Positions 43,375 to 54,079 of a stretch of DNA of 64,000 nucleotides are shown here, piece after piece. This DNA is from Boseongicola sp. SB0665_bin_10 (GTDB lineage Bacteria > Pseudomonadota > Alphaproteobacteria > Rhodobacterales > Rhodobacteraceae): NCBI GenBank assembly GCA_009838075.1, contig VXSG01000097.1, positions 1-64,000 on the forward strand, written 5' to 3'. A program made the translations under genes and the position numbers. Each line of letters starts with the position of its first letter. The first letter of the stretch is position 1. The notes below the pieces were generated by a model. That model had not been told where the DNA came from. It saw nothing but the letters and a program-made list of their open reading frames with translations, and did not search any database.

Positions 43375-46233
43375 ATGGCCGAGCAGAAGAACATCGAGGT
43401 CCGAGGCGCCCGCGAGCACAATCTCAAGAACATCGACGTCGACATTCCACGCAACAGCCTCGTGGTGATCACCGGCCTTTCGGGATCCGGCAAGTCGTCT
43501 CTTGCCTTTGACACGATCTACGCAGAGGGCCAGCGTCGCTACGTCGAGTCGTTGTCGGCCTATGCGCGGCAGTTCCTCAACATGATGGAAAAGCCTGACG
43601 TGGATCATATCAGCGGGCTGTCGCCCGCGATCTCGATAGAACAGAAGACGACCTCCAAGAACCCGCGCTCGACCGTTGGAACGGTCACGGAGATCTACGA
43701 TTACCTGCGCCTCCTGTTCGCCCGTGCCGGCACGCCCTTCTCGCCGGAAACAGGCCTGCCGATCGAGGCGCAACAGGTGCAGGACATGGTTGATCGCGTC
43801 ATGACGATGGAGAGGGGAACCCGAGCCTATCTCCTGGCTCCCATAGTGCGCGACAGGAAGGGCGAATACCGCAAGGAGTTCCTTGAACTTCGCAAGCAGG
43901 GATTCCAGCGCGTCAAGGTGGACGGCCGGTTCTTCGATCTCGAGGAGCCGCCTGTGCTTGACAAGAAATTCCGTCACGACATCGACGTGGTGGTCGACCG
44001 CATAGTGATCAAGGAGGGCATCGAGACCCGGATGGCCGACAGTTTCAGGACTGCGCTTGATCTCGCCGACGGCATCGCGGTGCTGGAAACCGCTCCGGGG
44101 AGCGGCGATCCGGAGAGAATCACATTTTCCGAGAACTTCGCCTGCCCGGTTTCCGGATTCACGATCCCGGAGATCGAGCCCAGGCTATTTTCGTTCAATG
44201 CGCCCTTCGGAGCCTGCCCTGATTGCGACGGCCTGGGCGTCGAACTGTACTTCGACGAGCGCCTTGTGGTACCGGACGGGAACCTGAGGGTCTACGACGG
44301 TGCACTTGCCCCGTGGCGGAAGGGCAAGAGCCCGTATTTCAGGCAGACCATCGAAGCCCTCGCGAGGCACTACAAGTTCGACACCAGCACAATGTGGAAG
44401 GATCTGCCGGCCAAGGTCCAGCGCGTCTTCCTCTACGGCTCCGGCGAGGAGCAGATCCTGTTCCGCTACGACGAAAACGGGCGCATTTACCAGGTGAGGC
44501 GACCGTTCGAAGGCGTGATTCCGAACATGGAGCGTCGCTATCGCGAAACCGATTCAAACTGGATCCGCGAAGAGTTCGAACGCTATCAGAACAACCGGCC
44601 CTGCGGGACCTGCGAGGGATATCGGCTGAGGCCCGAGGCGCTTGCAGTGAAGATTGGCGGGCTACATGTCGGCGAAGTCGTGCAGATGTCGATTCACGAA
44701 GCGCTCAAATGGGTCGATGGTGCGCCGAAGCAACTCACCAGGCAGAAGAACGAAATTGCGCACGCGGTGCTCAAGGAGGTCCGCGAGCGGCTTGGCTTCC
44801 TGAACAATGTGGGACTCGAATATCTCACTCTCAGCCGGAACGCGGGCACGCTTTCCGGCGGCGAATCACAAAGGATCAGGCTGGCAAGCCAGATCGGCTC
44901 CGGCCTGACCGGCGTGCTCTATGTTCTGGACGAACCTTCCATCGGGCTGCACCAGCGAGACAACGGGCGACTCCTGCAGACACTGAAGAACCTTCGCGAC
45001 CAGGGCAACACGGTCATCGTGGTGGAACATGACGAAGAGGCGATCAGGGCGGCCGATCACGTCTTCGACATCGGCCCGGGTGCGGGGGTCCATGGCGGGC
45101 AGGTCGTGGCCGAAGGCGCTCCGGCAAGGATCTCCGCCAACAAGCAGAGCATCACGGGCGACTATCTGGCCGGACGGCGTGCCATCGGCGTGCCGATTTC
45201 GCGGCGGGCCGGCAAGGGCAAGTCGGTCAGCGTCGCAGGGGCGACCGGCAACAACCTGAAGGAGGTCACGGCGGAATTTCCGCTTGGCAAGTTCGTTTGC
45301 GTGACCGGCGTGTCCGGGGGCGGCAAGTCGACTCTCACCATCGAAACGCTCTTCAAGACCGCCTCGATGCGTCTCAACGCCGCACGTCAGACCCCAGCAC
45401 CCTGCGAGGGCATTAAGGGGCTCGAATACCTGGACAAGGTGATCGACATCGACCAGCGGCCAATCGGTCGAACCCCCCGTTCGAACCCGGCCACCTACAC
45501 CGGCGCATTCACGCCAATCCGAGACTGGTTCACAGGCCTCCCCGAATCGCGTGCCCGGGGATACAAGCCGGGGCGCTTCAGCTTCAACGTGAAGGGCGGG
45601 CGTTGCGAGGCGTGCCATGGTGACGGCGTCATCAAGATCGAGATGCACTTCCTTCCGGACGTGTACGTGACCTGCGAAACCTGCAAGGGCGCGAGGTACA
45701 ATCGCGAAACGCTGGAAATCAAGTTCAAGGGCAAGTCGATTGCCGATGTTCTCGACATGACGGTCGAGGACGCGCAGCGGTTCTTCAAGGCGGTACCCTC
45801 GATCCGGGAGAAGATGGATGCGCTGATGCGTGTCGGGCTCGGCTACATCAAGGTCGGCCAGCAGGCCACCACGCTGTCGGGCGGCGAGGCGCAGCGTGTC
45901 AAGCTCTCCAAGGAACTGTCGCGCCGCGCGACGGGCCGCACGCTCTACATCCTCGACGAGCCAACCACAGGGTTGCACTTCGACGACGTGCGGAAACTTC
46001 TCGAGGTGCTTCACGAACTGGTGGATCAAGGCAATTCGGTGATCGTCATCGAACACAATCTCGACGTCATCAAGACCGCTGACTGGATCATCGACATTGG
46101 GCCGGAAGGCGGTGACGGCGGAGGGCAGATCGTTGCGGTCGGCACGCCCGAGGACGTGGCCAAGTCGCCGGACAGCCATACCGGGCGGTACTTGGCGGGC
46201 CTGCTTGGAGCCGAGAGAGTCGCGGCGGAGTAG
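43375..46233 (+). CDS. uvrA: excinuclease ABC subunit A
   Basis: UvrA, 952 residues, is the damage-recognition ATPase of nucleotide excision repair. Two ABC halves: Walker [15 protein letters not shown], UvrB-binding and insertion regions, the zinc sites CPVSGF...CPDCDG and CEACHGDG...CETCKG, signature [12 protein letters not shown] and Walker B DEPSIGLH; then [26 protein letters not shown] and [14 protein letters not shown] at 43375 has GGGGAGG upstream. It is transcribed alone and converges on xth. Confidence 0.97.
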   Translation: MAEQKNIEVRGAREHNLKNIDVDIPRNSLVVITGLSGSGKSSLAFDTIYAEGQRRYVESLSAYARQFLNMMEKPDVDHISGLSPAISIEQKTTSKNPRSTVGTVTEIYDYLRLLFARAGTPFSPETGLPIEAQQVQDMVDRVMTMERGTRAYLLAPIVRDRKGEYRKEFLELRKQGFQRVKVDGRFFDLEEPPVLDKKFRHDIDVVVDRIVIKEGIETRMADSFRTALDLADGIAVLETAPGSGDPERITFSENFACPVSGFTIPEIEPRLFSFNAPFGACPDCDGLGVELYFDERLVVPDGNLRVYDGALAPWRKGKSPYFRQTIEALARHYKFDTSTMWKDLPAKVQRVFLYGSGEEQILFRYDENGRIYQVRRPFEGVIPNMERRYRETDSNWIREEFERYQNNRPCGTCEGYRLRPEALAVKIGGLHVGEVVQMSIHEALKWVDGAPKQLTRQKNEIAHAVLKEVRERLGFLNNVGLEYLTLSRNAGTLSGGESQRIRLASQIGSGLTGVLYVLDEPSIGLHQRDNGRLLQTLKNLRDQGNTVIVVEHDEEAIRAADHVFDIGPGAGVHGGQVVAEGAPARISANKQSITGDYLAGRRAIGVPISRRAGKGKSVSVAGATGNNLKEVTAEFPLGKFVCVTGVSGGGKSTLTIETLFKTASMRLNAARQTPAPCEGIKGLEYLDKVIDIDQRPIGRTPRSNPATYTGAFTPIRDWFTGLPESRARGYKPGRFSFNVKGGRCEACHGDGVIKIEMHFLPDVYVTCETCKGARYNRETLEIKFKGKSIADVLDMTVEDAQRFFKAVPSIREKMDALMRVGLGYIKVGQQATTLSGGEAQRVKLSKELSRRATGRTLYILDEPTTGLHFDDVRKLLEVLHELVDQGNSVIVIEHNLDVIKTADWIIDIGPEGGDGGGQIVAVGTPEDVAKSPDSHTGRYLAGLLGAERVAAE

Positions 46234-46300
46234 AGCGGGCGCGGCGTATTTGCGGCGCCGACAGGATCATGACTGGCGTCCTGGAGCAAGCCAGGCCGGT

Positions 46301-47080
46301 TCAGGCGTCCAGTTCAATCCAGACCGGCGTATGGTCCGAGGGTCTTTCGCGACCCCGCAGCTCGGCCTCGATCCAGCAGCCGGACATCAGGTCCGCTGCC
46401 TGCGGCGTCAGCAGCAGGTGATCGATCCGGATGCCGTCATTGCGGTCGAAGGCGTTCCGCTGGTAGTCCCAGAACGAGTAGTGACCGGAATCCTGGTGCC
46501 GGGCGCGAAAGGCGTCGGTGAAGCCCAGGTTCAGGATTTCGCGAAAGGCGGCGCGGGTTTCGGGCCTTCCGAGAGCATCTTCGCGCCATGCGTCCGGCCT
46601 GGCCGCGTCCTCGTCCTGCGGGATCACGTTGTAGTCGCCGGCCATGACCGCAGGCTCTTCGGCAGCCAGCAATTCCAGGGCCCTCTCCTGCAGGCGTTTC
46701 ATCCAGACGAGCTTGTAATCGTATTTCTCGCCCGGGGCCGGATTGCCGTTTGGAAGATAGAGACAGCAGACGCGAACCGCTTTCCTGCCAATCGCCGTCG
46801 CCTCGATCCAGCGCGCCTGTTCGTCGTTCGGGTCGCCCGGGAGACCGCGGACGACATCTTCGAGCGGGAGCCTTGAGAGGATTGCCACGCCGTTGAAGCC
46901 CTTCTGGCCGTGGGTCTTCACGCCGTAGCCAAGGTCCTCGAAGCGTTCGCGGGGAAAGGTCTCGTCAAGGGACTTGATTTCCTGAAGAAGGGCGACGTCC
47001 GGAGCACTGGTGCCAAGCCAGTCCGCAAGGCCTTCAAGGCGCGCCTTGACTCCGTTGATGTTGAATGTCGCGATGCGCAT
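46301..47080 (-). CDS. xth: exodeoxyribonuclease III
   Basis: ExoIII-type AP endonuclease/3'-exonuclease of base excision repair, 259 residues. MRIATFNINGVKARL, LLQEIKSLDE (metal Glu), AGDYNVIPQDEDAARP, SFWDYQ, NDGIRIDHLLL and the terminal catalytic PSDHTPVW are all present. ATG at 47080 is the conserved start with AGGGAGG ahead of it; the ORF opens 10 codons earlier. It is convergent with uvrA, about 70 bases apart. Confidence 0.95.
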   Translation of the reverse strand: MRIATFNINGVKARLEGLADWLGTSAPDVALLQEIKSLDETFPRERFEDLGYGVKTHGQKGFNGVAILSRLPLEDVVRGLPGDPNDEQARWIEATAIGRKAVRVCCLYLPNGNPAPGEKYDYKLVWMKRLQERALELLAAEEPAVMAGDYNVIPQDEDAARPDAWREDALGRPETRAAFREILNLGFTDAFRARHQDSGHYSFWDYQRNAFDRNDGIRIDHLLLTPQAADLMSGCWIEAELRGRERPSDHTPVWIELDA

Positions 47081-47244
47081 TTGGTCCCTCCCTGCCAGTT
47101 TCTGGACCATCCGCTCGGACTCGGCAAGCAGCGCGGAGAGTCAGCACTCCGTTCGATCGTCGGTGACTGACGCGGTCGCGAAGCGTCAGGTCGCGTCACT
47201 CGGAGAGTTGCGCGGCCGACGTCAATCCGAGGCGTGAGAATGGG

Positions 47245-47577
47245 TCACATCGAAAAGGACGTGCCGCAACCGCAGCTTGATGTCGCGTTTGGGTTCTCGA
47301 CAACGAAACGCGCGCCGATGAGTTCGTCCGAGAAGTCGATGACGGCGTTTGACAGGAACGGGAGCGACACTTCGTCCACGACAACCCTTTGTCCCTTGCC
47401 TTCCAGAACAAGATCTCCTTCCGCGGGTTCGTCCAGGTCGATGCTATACTGGAAGCCCGAGCAGCCGCCGCCTTCGACTGCGACGCGAAGTGCCTTGGGA
47501 TCGCTCGCTCCTGAATTGATTTCGGCCAGCCGCTCAAATGCGCGGTGGGTGACCTGGGGTGGGATTGCGATGTCCAT
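47245..47577 (-). CDS. A-type iron-sulfur cluster carrier (IscA/ErpA family)
   Basis: A 110-residue HesB/IscA-like protein that passes Fe-S clusters to apo-proteins. The three ligand cysteines are in GGGCSGFQY and SSCGCGTSFSM. ATG at 47577 begins the family N-terminus (IPPQVTHRAFERLAEINSG) with CGGAG upstream; the ORF extends 31 codons further without support. It diverges from dgt, an arrangement I know from Rhodobacterales. ErpA is the likeliest subtype, but IscA or SufA cannot be excluded. Confidence 0.92.
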   Translation of the reverse strand: MDIAIPPQVTHRAFERLAEINSGASDPKALRVAVEGGGCSGFQYSIDLDEPAEGDLVLEGKGQRVVVDEVSLPFLSNAVIDFSDELIGARFVVENPNATSSCGCGTSFSM

Positions 47578-47651
47578 GCCGAACTCCGGCGTTTTCTTTT
47601 GGGGTATTGCTGAATATACGGAGCGCGGCACAGCCGGGCAAGAGAAGGGCA

Positions 47652-48800
47652 ATGATGAAGCCCTATGCATCGGATCCGACCAGGAGTCGCGGGCGCTTGT
47701 TTCCGGAGGAGCAAAGCGCCCTTCGGTCGTGTTATCAGCGCGACCGCGACCGAATCATTCATTCCAGCGCATTCCGCCGGCTCAAGCACAAATCGCAGGT
47801 CTTCATCGAACATGAGGGGGACTACTTCCGGACGAGGTTGACCCATTCGATCGAAGTCGCACAGGTGGCGCGCACCATTTCCAACGCTCTCGGTTTCAAC
47901 ACGGAACTGACCGAAGCCGTGGCCTTGGCGCACGATCTTGGCCATACGCCTTTCGGCCACACTGGCGAGGATGCCCTTGCGGAACTGATGGCGCCTCACG
48001 GCGGATTCGATCACAACGCGCAGGCGTTGCGCATCGTGACGGATCTTGAGCGTCACTATGCCGAATTTGACGGCCTGAACCTCACTTGGGAGACGCTGGA
48101 GGGAATCGCGAAGCATAATGGCCCGGTGACTGGTGACCTGCCTTGGGCGCTCGCGGCCTACCAGAAGCGTCACGATCTCGAAACGGACACCTTCGCCGGC
48201 GCGGAGGCCCAGGTGGCTGCGGTTTCGGACGACATTGCCTACAACCACCATGACCTGCATGACGGATTGAGAGCGAAGCTGTTTTCGACCGATGACCTGG
48301 CCGGGTTGCCGATTCTGTGCCGGTGCTTCGAGCGCGTGGACGAACTGTATCCGGGTCTCGACCGCTATCGCCGTCGCCACGAGGCGTTGCGTCGGTTCTT
48401 CGGAGTCCTGGTCGAGGACGTGATTGCAGTTGCACGGCAGAACCTGGCCAGGCTCGCACCGCGAACGTCCGACGACATTCGAAATGCAGGGTTCCAGATC
48501 ATCCTGTTCTCGGACGCACTTCATCGGGATCTGAAAGTGGTCAGCGACTTCCTGTTCGACCGGATGTACCGTGCGCCCTCGGTGGTCAGGAAGCGCAAGC
48601 AGGTCACGGGCGTGGTCAGGGACCTGTTTCCGTACTTTCTTGAACACCCGGAAGGGCTTCCCCGCAGCTGGCGCGAGGACATCGAGAAGGCCGCCGGCGG
48701 GACCGAGCTTGCCCGGATCGTCTCGGACTACATTGCCGGGATGACGGACCGGTTCGCGCTTCAGTGTCACGAGACGTTCATCGCGGAACGCATGCGCTGA
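47652..48800 (+). CDS. dgt: deoxyguanosinetriphosphate triphosphohydrolase-like protein
   Basis: An HD-domain dNTPase of 382 residues that splits dNTPs into deoxynucleoside and triphosphate. The metal-site pattern is intact: FRTRLTHSIEVAQVAR, LAHDLGHTPFGHTGED and VAAVSDDIAYNHHDLHDG. It belongs to the shorter, type 2 branch (about 380 residues), not E. coli Dgt (about 505). Two adjacent ATGs (47652 and 47655) are possible, with AGAAGGG just before. It is first in the plus-strand run to scpB. Confidence 0.93.
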   Translation: MMKPYASDPTRSRGRLFPEEQSALRSCYQRDRDRIIHSSAFRRLKHKSQVFIEHEGDYFRTRLTHSIEVAQVARTISNALGFNTELTEAVALAHDLGHTPFGHTGEDALAELMAPHGGFDHNAQALRIVTDLERHYAEFDGLNLTWETLEGIAKHNGPVTGDLPWALAAYQKRHDLETDTFAGAEAQVAAVSDDIAYNHHDLHDGLRAKLFSTDDLAGLPILCRCFERVDELYPGLDRYRRRHEALRRFFGVLVEDVIAVARQNLARLAPRTSDDIRNAGFQIILFSDALHRDLKVVSDFLFDRMYRAPSVVRKRKQVTGVVRDLFPYFLEHPEGLPRSWREDIEKAAGGTELARIVSDYIAGMTDRFALQCHETFIAERMR

Positions 48801-48865
48801 GCCCGGCTCCAGGTTTCTGTCGCGCCTCAGATTGACTGCAACTGATTGAATGGTAAACCGCGCGC

Positions 48866-50590
48866 ATGAACATCTTCGGCGAAATCCGTGCATCGGTCCT
48901 GGAAACGCTTGACGCCTTGGTGGCGGAGGGTGTGCTGCCGGTCGGCCTCTCATGGGGCAGCGTCACGGTGGAGCCGCCAAGGGACGCGGCCCATGGCGAC
49001 ATGGCAACGAATGCCGCGATGGTGCTTGCAAAGCCCGCCGGCAAGCCCCCGCGGGACTTCGCCGAAGTTCTGGCCGAGAGATTGATGAATGATCCGAACA
49101 TCGTTCGCGCCGAAGTTGCGGGCCCCGGCTTCATAAACCTGCGGCTGGCTCCCGTGATTTGGCATGACGTGCTGGCGGAAGCGATCGATGCAGGACCGCA
49201 ATTCGGTCATTCCGGCATGGGCGCCGGTGTCAAGGTCAATGTCGAGTTCGTGTCCGCCAACCCGACCGGGCCGCTGCATGTCGGCAACCTGCGGGGAGCG
49301 GTCTTCGGTGACGCGCTCGCATCTCTGCTGGAATTCACGGGCTACGACGTTACGCGCGAATACTACGTCAATGACGGCGGCACGCAGGTCGACACTTTGG
49401 CGCGGTCGGTCTACCTCCGCTATCTTGAGACGCATGGACAGGACGTCGAGTTCGACGAGGACGCATATCCGGGCGAATACCTGGTTCAGGTGGCTGAGGC
49501 GCTCAAGGAATGCGTGGGCGACGCCTATGTCGGCAGGGACGAGGGGGCCTGGCTGTCGGAAGTCAGGGAATTCGCGACCCGAGAGATGATGAATCTGGTC
49601 CGGGAGGATCTTTCGGCCATCGGGGTCACGATGGACGTGTTCTTCAGCGAGAGGTCGCTCTTTGGCACGGGCCGGATCGAGGCGGCGGTTGAAGAGTTGA
49701 AGCGGCGCGACCTCATCTATCAGGGGACGCTTGAGCCGCCAAAGGGCAAGCAGCCCGAAGACTGGGAACCACGCGAACAGACGCTTTTCCGTTCCACGGC
49801 CCACGGCGACGACGTGGACAGGCCGATCATGAAGTCGGACGGTTCATGGACATATTTCGCACCGGACATTGCATATCACTGGGACAAGATCCTGCGCGAC
49901 TATGATGAATTGATCGATGTGTTCGGTGCCGACCACGGCGGATACGTGAAGCGCATGCTGGCCGCCGTGTCCGCGCTTTCGGACGGGCGCGTGCCCTTGG
50001 ACATCAAGCTGACGCAGCTGGTCAGGCTTTGGGAGGGCGGCAAGCCCCTGAGGATGTCCAAGCGGGCGGGCGCGTTCGTTTCGCTGCAGGATCTGGTCGA
50101 ACGCGTGGGCGCGGACGTGACCCGGATGGTGATGCTGACCCGCAGAAATGACGCGCCGCTGGATTTCGACCTTGCAAAGGTGACCGAGCAGTCCAAGGAC
50201 AATCCCGTGTTTTACGTGCAATATGCTCACGCGCGCGTTCGCTCCGTGATGCGCAAGGCAGAGGAGATGCATCTCGATTGGTCAGATGATGCCAAGCTCG
50301 AAGACGAGGCCGAATTTGCATTGGCACGCAAGGTTGCCGAGTGGCCCAGGCTGGTCGAGATCGCGGCACGAAACCATGAGCCGCACCGGATCGCATTCTA
50401 TCTCCATGACCTCGCATCCGAGTTCCATGCCCTTTGGAACCTTGGCAATTCCAAGCCTGCGCTGCGCTTCCTGCACGAAGGGCATCCAAATGCGACAGCA
50501 AGGAAAATGGCGCTTCCACGCGCCGTGGGCATTGTAATTTCCAATGGATTGGGTATTCTGGGGGTGACGCCGGTCGAGGAAATGCGCTGA
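48866..50590 (+). CDS. argS: arginyl-tRNA synthetase
   Basis: Class I ArgRS, 574 residues. The N-terminal Add-1 domain (ATNAAMVLAKPAGKPPRDFA), the HIGH motif as HVGN in SANPTGPLHVGNLRGAVFGD, the KMSKS-like RMSKRAGAFVSL, and the C-terminal anticodon-binding domain with DALR-like YVQYAHARVRSV and LHDLASEFHALWN are present. ATG at 48866 gives the family start (MNIFGEIRASVLETLDALV). It follows dgt by 65 bases and precedes the SPOR gene by 79. Confidence 0.96.
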   Translation: MNIFGEIRASVLETLDALVAEGVLPVGLSWGSVTVEPPRDAAHGDMATNAAMVLAKPAGKPPRDFAEVLAERLMNDPNIVRAEVAGPGFINLRLAPVIWHDVLAEAIDAGPQFGHSGMGAGVKVNVEFVSANPTGPLHVGNLRGAVFGDALASLLEFTGYDVTREYYVNDGGTQVDTLARSVYLRYLETHGQDVEFDEDAYPGEYLVQVAEALKECVGDAYVGRDEGAWLSEVREFATREMMNLVREDLSAIGVTMDVFFSERSLFGTGRIEAAVEELKRRDLIYQGTLEPPKGKQPEDWEPREQTLFRSTAHGDDVDRPIMKSDGSWTYFAPDIAYHWDKILRDYDELIDVFGADHGGYVKRMLAAVSALSDGRVPLDIKLTQLVRLWEGGKPLRMSKRAGAFVSLQDLVERVGADVTRMVMLTRRNDAPLDFDLAKVTEQSKDNPVFYVQYAHARVRSVMRKAEEMHLDWSDDAKLEDEAEFALARKVAEWPRLVEIAARNHEPHRIAFYLHDLASEFHALWNLGNSKPALRFLHEGHPNATARKMALPRAVGIVISNGLGILGVTPVEEMR

Positions 50591-50669
50591 ATACAACAGG
50601 TACCCGGACCGTGCGCGAGACGAGCAGGATGACCGCTGGACCAACCGGTGGCAGCATTGAGGCACGGAA

Positions 50670-51608
50670 ATGACGGCAATCAATTTCGAAGATCAAGAGG
50701 AATCCGCCGAGGCCGGATTCCTGGCGGCTGTCATGAATTGGGCCGGCGCGCTCCTTTCGGTCCTGTTGATTGCGGGACTGATGGCTTGGGCATGGCAGCT
50801 ATGGGTCAGGGACGTGACGGGCGTCCCGGTGATAAGGGCGCTTTCGGGCCCGATGCGGGTGTTGCCCGAAGACCCCGGGGGTCTGGCCAGCGAAAATCGG
50901 GGCCTGACAGTCAACCGGATCGCGGAGGATCGCACGGATGTTGCTCCTGCGAAGGAGGTGGTTCTGGTTTCCGTACCCGTTGCACTGGACGAAGACGAGG
51001 ATCTTGCAATGGGTGCGCTGCCGCGAGCGGCCGATGCCGGGGCAGACGTGGCGCTGCCCGGCACCGCGGGTGATGTCGAAGGGGCAGTCATGACGGTAGG
51101 CGAGGTTCCCGGATTCGGCACGGAGCAGGAGATCGTCGGTCAGGGCGAGGTGGTGCGTTTCGGAACAGACCGGGCCGTTCAGGAAGCGCTGGCGGACGTC
51201 TTGGCGGCTTCCGCGGGCACGACTGTCGGCGCGTCCGGTGCCAGGATGATTCCGGCGGCATTTCGACCGCCTCCGCGTCGTCCGGAAGGCCTGCGAGCCT
51301 TGGCTGCACCTGCCGCAGGTCCAGGCACCGGCGATGTTCAACTCTCGGCAGTCCCGCCGGGCACGAGGCTCGTGCAACTCGGCGCCTACGGAGACACGGG
51401 CGCTGCGCACGCAGAGTGGGACAGGATCGTTGCACGCTTCGGCGACTACATGGTCGGCAAGCGGCGGGTCGTGCAGGAAGTGGAGTCAGGCCACCGCACG
51501 TTCTTCCGCTTGCGGGCAACGGGCTTCGTCGACCTGGCCGATGCGCGGCGCTTTTGCTCTGTACTGCAGGCGGATGGTGCAGACTGCATTCCGGTCGTGC
51601 AGCAGTAA
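50670..51608 (+). CDS. SPOR-domain membrane protein
   Basis: A 312-residue protein with one membrane segment (about residues 20-45, VMNWAGALLSVLLIAGLMAWAW), a long low-complexity Pro/Ala linker, and a C-terminal SPOR domain from about residue 230 (GTRLVQLGAYGDTGAAHAEW, FFRLRATGFVDLADARRFC). SPOR domains bind denuded peptidoglycan at the division site. Its TAA is followed directly by the nagZ GTG. This gene sits between argS and nagZ, as in related genomes I know. Confidence 0.9.
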   Translation: MTAINFEDQEESAEAGFLAAVMNWAGALLSVLLIAGLMAWAWQLWVRDVTGVPVIRALSGPMRVLPEDPGGLASENRGLTVNRIAEDRTDVAPAKEVVLVSVPVALDEDEDLAMGALPRAADAGADVALPGTAGDVEGAVMTVGEVPGFGTEQEIVGQGEVVRFGTDRAVQEALADVLAASAGTTVGASGARMIPAAFRPPPRRPEGLRALAAPAAGPGTGDVQLSAVPPGTRLVQLGAYGDTGAAHAEWDRIVARFGDYMVGKRRVVQEVESGHRTFFRLRATGFVDLADARRFCSVLQADGADCIPVVQQ

Positions 51609-52643
51609 GTGCCAAGTGGCGCGTATATCTTTGCGCCATCCGGGACTGAGCTCGGGCCCCGGGAAGCCAGGTTTTTCTCCGAGGCGCAGCCCTTCGGGTT
51701 CATCATGTTTCAACGGAATTGCAAGTCCCCGGACCAGCTTCGCCGCCTGACAGCGGAGATTCGCGAGGCCGTCGGGCGCAATGCACCGATCTTGATTGAT
51801 CAGGAGGGCGGCCGCGTCCAGCGGATGCGGGCACCCCATTGGCGCGAGTGGATGCCTCCCCTTGACCAGGTGGAAGCGCTTGCCGGCACAGGCGACGTAT
51901 CGTGCGCGGCAGAACGGGCAATGTACCTGCGCGGGTTCCTGATCGGCACCGAGCTGCTCGCGCACGGAATAGACGTGAACTGCGCTCCATGCGCGGACGT
52001 GGCCAGGCCCGAAACTCATCCCTTCCTCAGGAATCGTTGCCTCGGCTCATCAGCCGTCGTGGTGACGGTCATGGCGCGTGCGCTCGCCGCGGGCCTGACA
52101 GATGCGGGCTGCCTGCCTGTCCTAAAGCATGCGCCCGGTCACGGACGCGCGACACGCGACAGTCATGAGGCCCTGCCTCGCATCGACGCATCGCTTGCCG
52201 AGCTTTTCGAGACCGACTTCCTGCCGTTTCGCGAACTCGCGGGCCTGCCAATGGCGATGACGGCACATGTTGTCCTTCCTGAAATCGATCCTGAACGGCC
52301 GGTGACGCTCTCCGAAGCCGGCGTGACATATCTGCGCGAAGAGCTTGGGCTTGCGGGATTGTTGCTGACGGACGACATCTCGATGGGGGCATTGTTCGGG
52401 AAGGTCGAATCCCGCGCTGCATCGGCACATGAGGCCGGATGTGACCTGGTGCTCCATTGCAACGGGGATCTCGCCGAGATGTCGGCGATTGCGACGGTCG
52501 TGGGTGAAATGTCGTCATCGGCCCGAAGAATGGCAGATATTGCGTTTTCTGGACGAAAGAACCCACTAGATGTTGACATTTCCGATTTTGAAGCCGAGTT
52601 TGCGGCGCTAACGCAGGAGGCGAACAAGAATGCCGGACGGTGA
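51609..52643 (+). CDS. nagZ: beta-N-acetylhexosaminidase (peptidoglycan recycling)
   Basis: A GH3 glycosidase of 344 residues that removes GlcNAc from anhydro-muropeptides in the cytosol. Motifs: LIDQEGGRVQRMRAPHW, the KHAPGHGRATRDSHEALP loop with catalytic His/Asp pair, and the nucleophile Asp in LLTDDISMGAL. The start is GTG at 51609, immediately after the SPOR stop; there is no better candidate. The end overlaps scpA by 14 bases. Confidence 0.93.
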   Translation: MPSGAYIFAPSGTELGPREARFFSEAQPFGFIMFQRNCKSPDQLRRLTAEIREAVGRNAPILIDQEGGRVQRMRAPHWREWMPPLDQVEALAGTGDVSCAAERAMYLRGFLIGTELLAHGIDVNCAPCADVARPETHPFLRNRCLGSSAVVVTVMARALAAGLTDAGCLPVLKHAPGHGRATRDSHEALPRIDASLAELFETDFLPFRELAGLPMAMTAHVVLPEIDPERPVTLSEAGVTYLREELGLAGLLLTDDISMGALFGKVESRAASAHEAGCDLVLHCNGDLAEMSAIATVVGEMSSSARRMADIAFSGRKNPLDVDISDFEAEFAALTQEANKNAGR

Positions 52644-53412
52644 TGCGGAATTTGTCGAGGTCGAGGCTCGCGTCGAGCCCGATGCACTGCTTGTCGACGT
52701 GGATGGGTTCGAGGGGCCGCTCGACCTGCTTCTTCAGCTTGCACGGAACCAGAAAGTGGATCTACGCAAGATCAGCGTGCTGGCGCTTGCAGAGCAGTAC
52801 CTCCTGTTCATCGAACGCGCGAAATCCCTCAGAATCGAGCTCGCGGCCGACTATCTGGTCCTGGCGGCCTGGCTGACCTTTCTGAAGTCGCGATTGCTCT
52901 TGCCGCGAGACCCGGACGACGAGGGACAGTCCGGCGAGGAACTGGCAGCGCATCTCGCGTTCCAGCTCGAACGCCTGGCTGCGATGCGGGACTCCGCGGC
53001 AAGGCTCATGGCGCGGGATCAGAAGGGCAGGGAATTCTTTGTGCGCGGCATTCCGGAAGACGTGAATCGCGTGTGCCGCGTTCGCTACACCGCGTCACTC
53101 CTGGATCTCATGCAGGGTTATGCCCGGGTTCGGACTCGAGACGAGTTTCGCCCGTTCACGTTCATCCGTGAACACGTGATGACGCTCGAGCACGCGCTTG
53201 AGCGAATGCGGAGCTTGATCGGATACGCGGGCGAATGGACCGATCTCATGTCCTACTTGCCTCAAGGTTGGGAGACTGACCCGAAACGGCGTCGTTCGGC
53301 CACTGCATCGCACTTCGCCGCATCACTGGAACTCGCAAAGGGCGGCGCAATTCAGATTCGGCAAAGCGAGATATTTGCACCGATCCAGATCAAGGTGGTT
53401 CAGGGTGGTTGA
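52630..53412 (+). CDS. scpA: segregation and condensation protein A
   Basis: ScpA, 260 residues, is the kleisin that bridges the two SMC heads. The N-terminal SMC-binding part FEGPLDLLLQLARNQKVDLRKISVLALAEQYLLFI and LAADYLVLAAWLTFLKSRLLLP are textbook; the C-terminal winged-helix region is present though degenerate. It overlaps nagZ by 14 bases and scpB by 8, so translation is coupled. Confidence 0.95.
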   Translation: MPDGDAEFVEVEARVEPDALLVDVDGFEGPLDLLLQLARNQKVDLRKISVLALAEQYLLFIERAKSLRIELAADYLVLAAWLTFLKSRLLLPRDPDDEGQSGEELAAHLAFQLERLAAMRDSAARLMARDQKGREFFVRGIPEDVNRVCRVRYTASLLDLMQGYARVRTRDEFRPFTFIREHVMTLEHALERMRSLIGYAGEWTDLMSYLPQGWETDPKRRRSATASHFAASLELAKGGAIQIRQSEIFAPIQIKVVQGG

Positions 53413-54079
53413 CGCCGACGAGGACCTCGGGGCGCTTGGCAGCCTGTTCGAAGCTCCCGCGCTGCATGAACAGGAGCGGATGGTCGAGGCCATGCTGTTC
53501 GCGTCGGCGGAGCCGATTTCAATTGTCGACCTCAATGCCCGCATGCCCCATGGAAGCGATGCCGCCAAGGCACTTGAACTGCTGAAGGCACGCTACGAGG
53601 GGCGAGGCGTGAACGTGCGAAAGTCAGGTGATGGTTGGGCCATCCGCACATCGCCTGATCTCGGATTCCTGATGACGAAGGAGATCGTTGAGACGCGCAG
53701 GCTGAGTCGCGCCGCGATCGAGACATTGACGATCATTGCCTATCACCAGCCTGCGACCCGGGCGGAGATCGAGGAAATTCGCGGCGTAAGCGTCAGCCGG
53801 GGAACGCTCGACCAGCTCTTCGAGCTCGAGTGGATAAGGCTGGGTCGCCGGAGGATGACTCCCGGGCGACCGGTGACGTATGCCGTGACCCAGACCTTCC
53901 TGGACCATTTTGGGCTTGAAAGCACGAAGGACCTTCCGGGACTCAAGGAGCTTCGGTCGGCGGGCCTCCTGGACAGCCGTCCTCCTCCCGACAATGAGTC
54001 CGGCGAGCGCGGCGGGGAGACTGACTCCCAGTCGGAAATGTTCGCCGAGGACGAAGAAGCGGACGCGAGGGACGCATGA
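53405..54079 (+). CDS. scpB: segregation and condensation protein B
   Basis: ScpB, 224 residues, dimeric winged-helix partner of ScpA in SMC condensin. VEAMLFASAEPISIVDLNARM, RLSRAAIETLTIIAYHQPATRAEIEEIRGVSVSRGTLDQL and RRRMTPGRPVTYAVTQTFLDHF are highly conserved. The start is taken as GTG at 53405, with AAGGTGG at 53393; the ORF in the track opens with codons that lie inside scpA. An acidic tail ends the protein. Confidence 0.94.
   Translation: MVDADEDLGALGSLFEAPALHEQERMVEAMLFASAEPISIVDLNARMPHGSDAAKALELLKARYEGRGVNVRKSGDGWAIRTSPDLGFLMTKEIVETRRLSRAAIETLTIIAYHQPATRAEIEEIRGVSVSRGTLDQLFELEWIRLGRRRMTPGRPVTYAVTQTFLDHFGLESTKDLPGLKELRSAGLLDSRPPPDNESGERGGETDSQSEMFAEDEEADARDA

Noticed and set aside
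47196-48953. 585-residue minus-strand ORF
   Set aside because: Antisense of dgt and part of the Fe-S carrier region; both real genes have full motif support.
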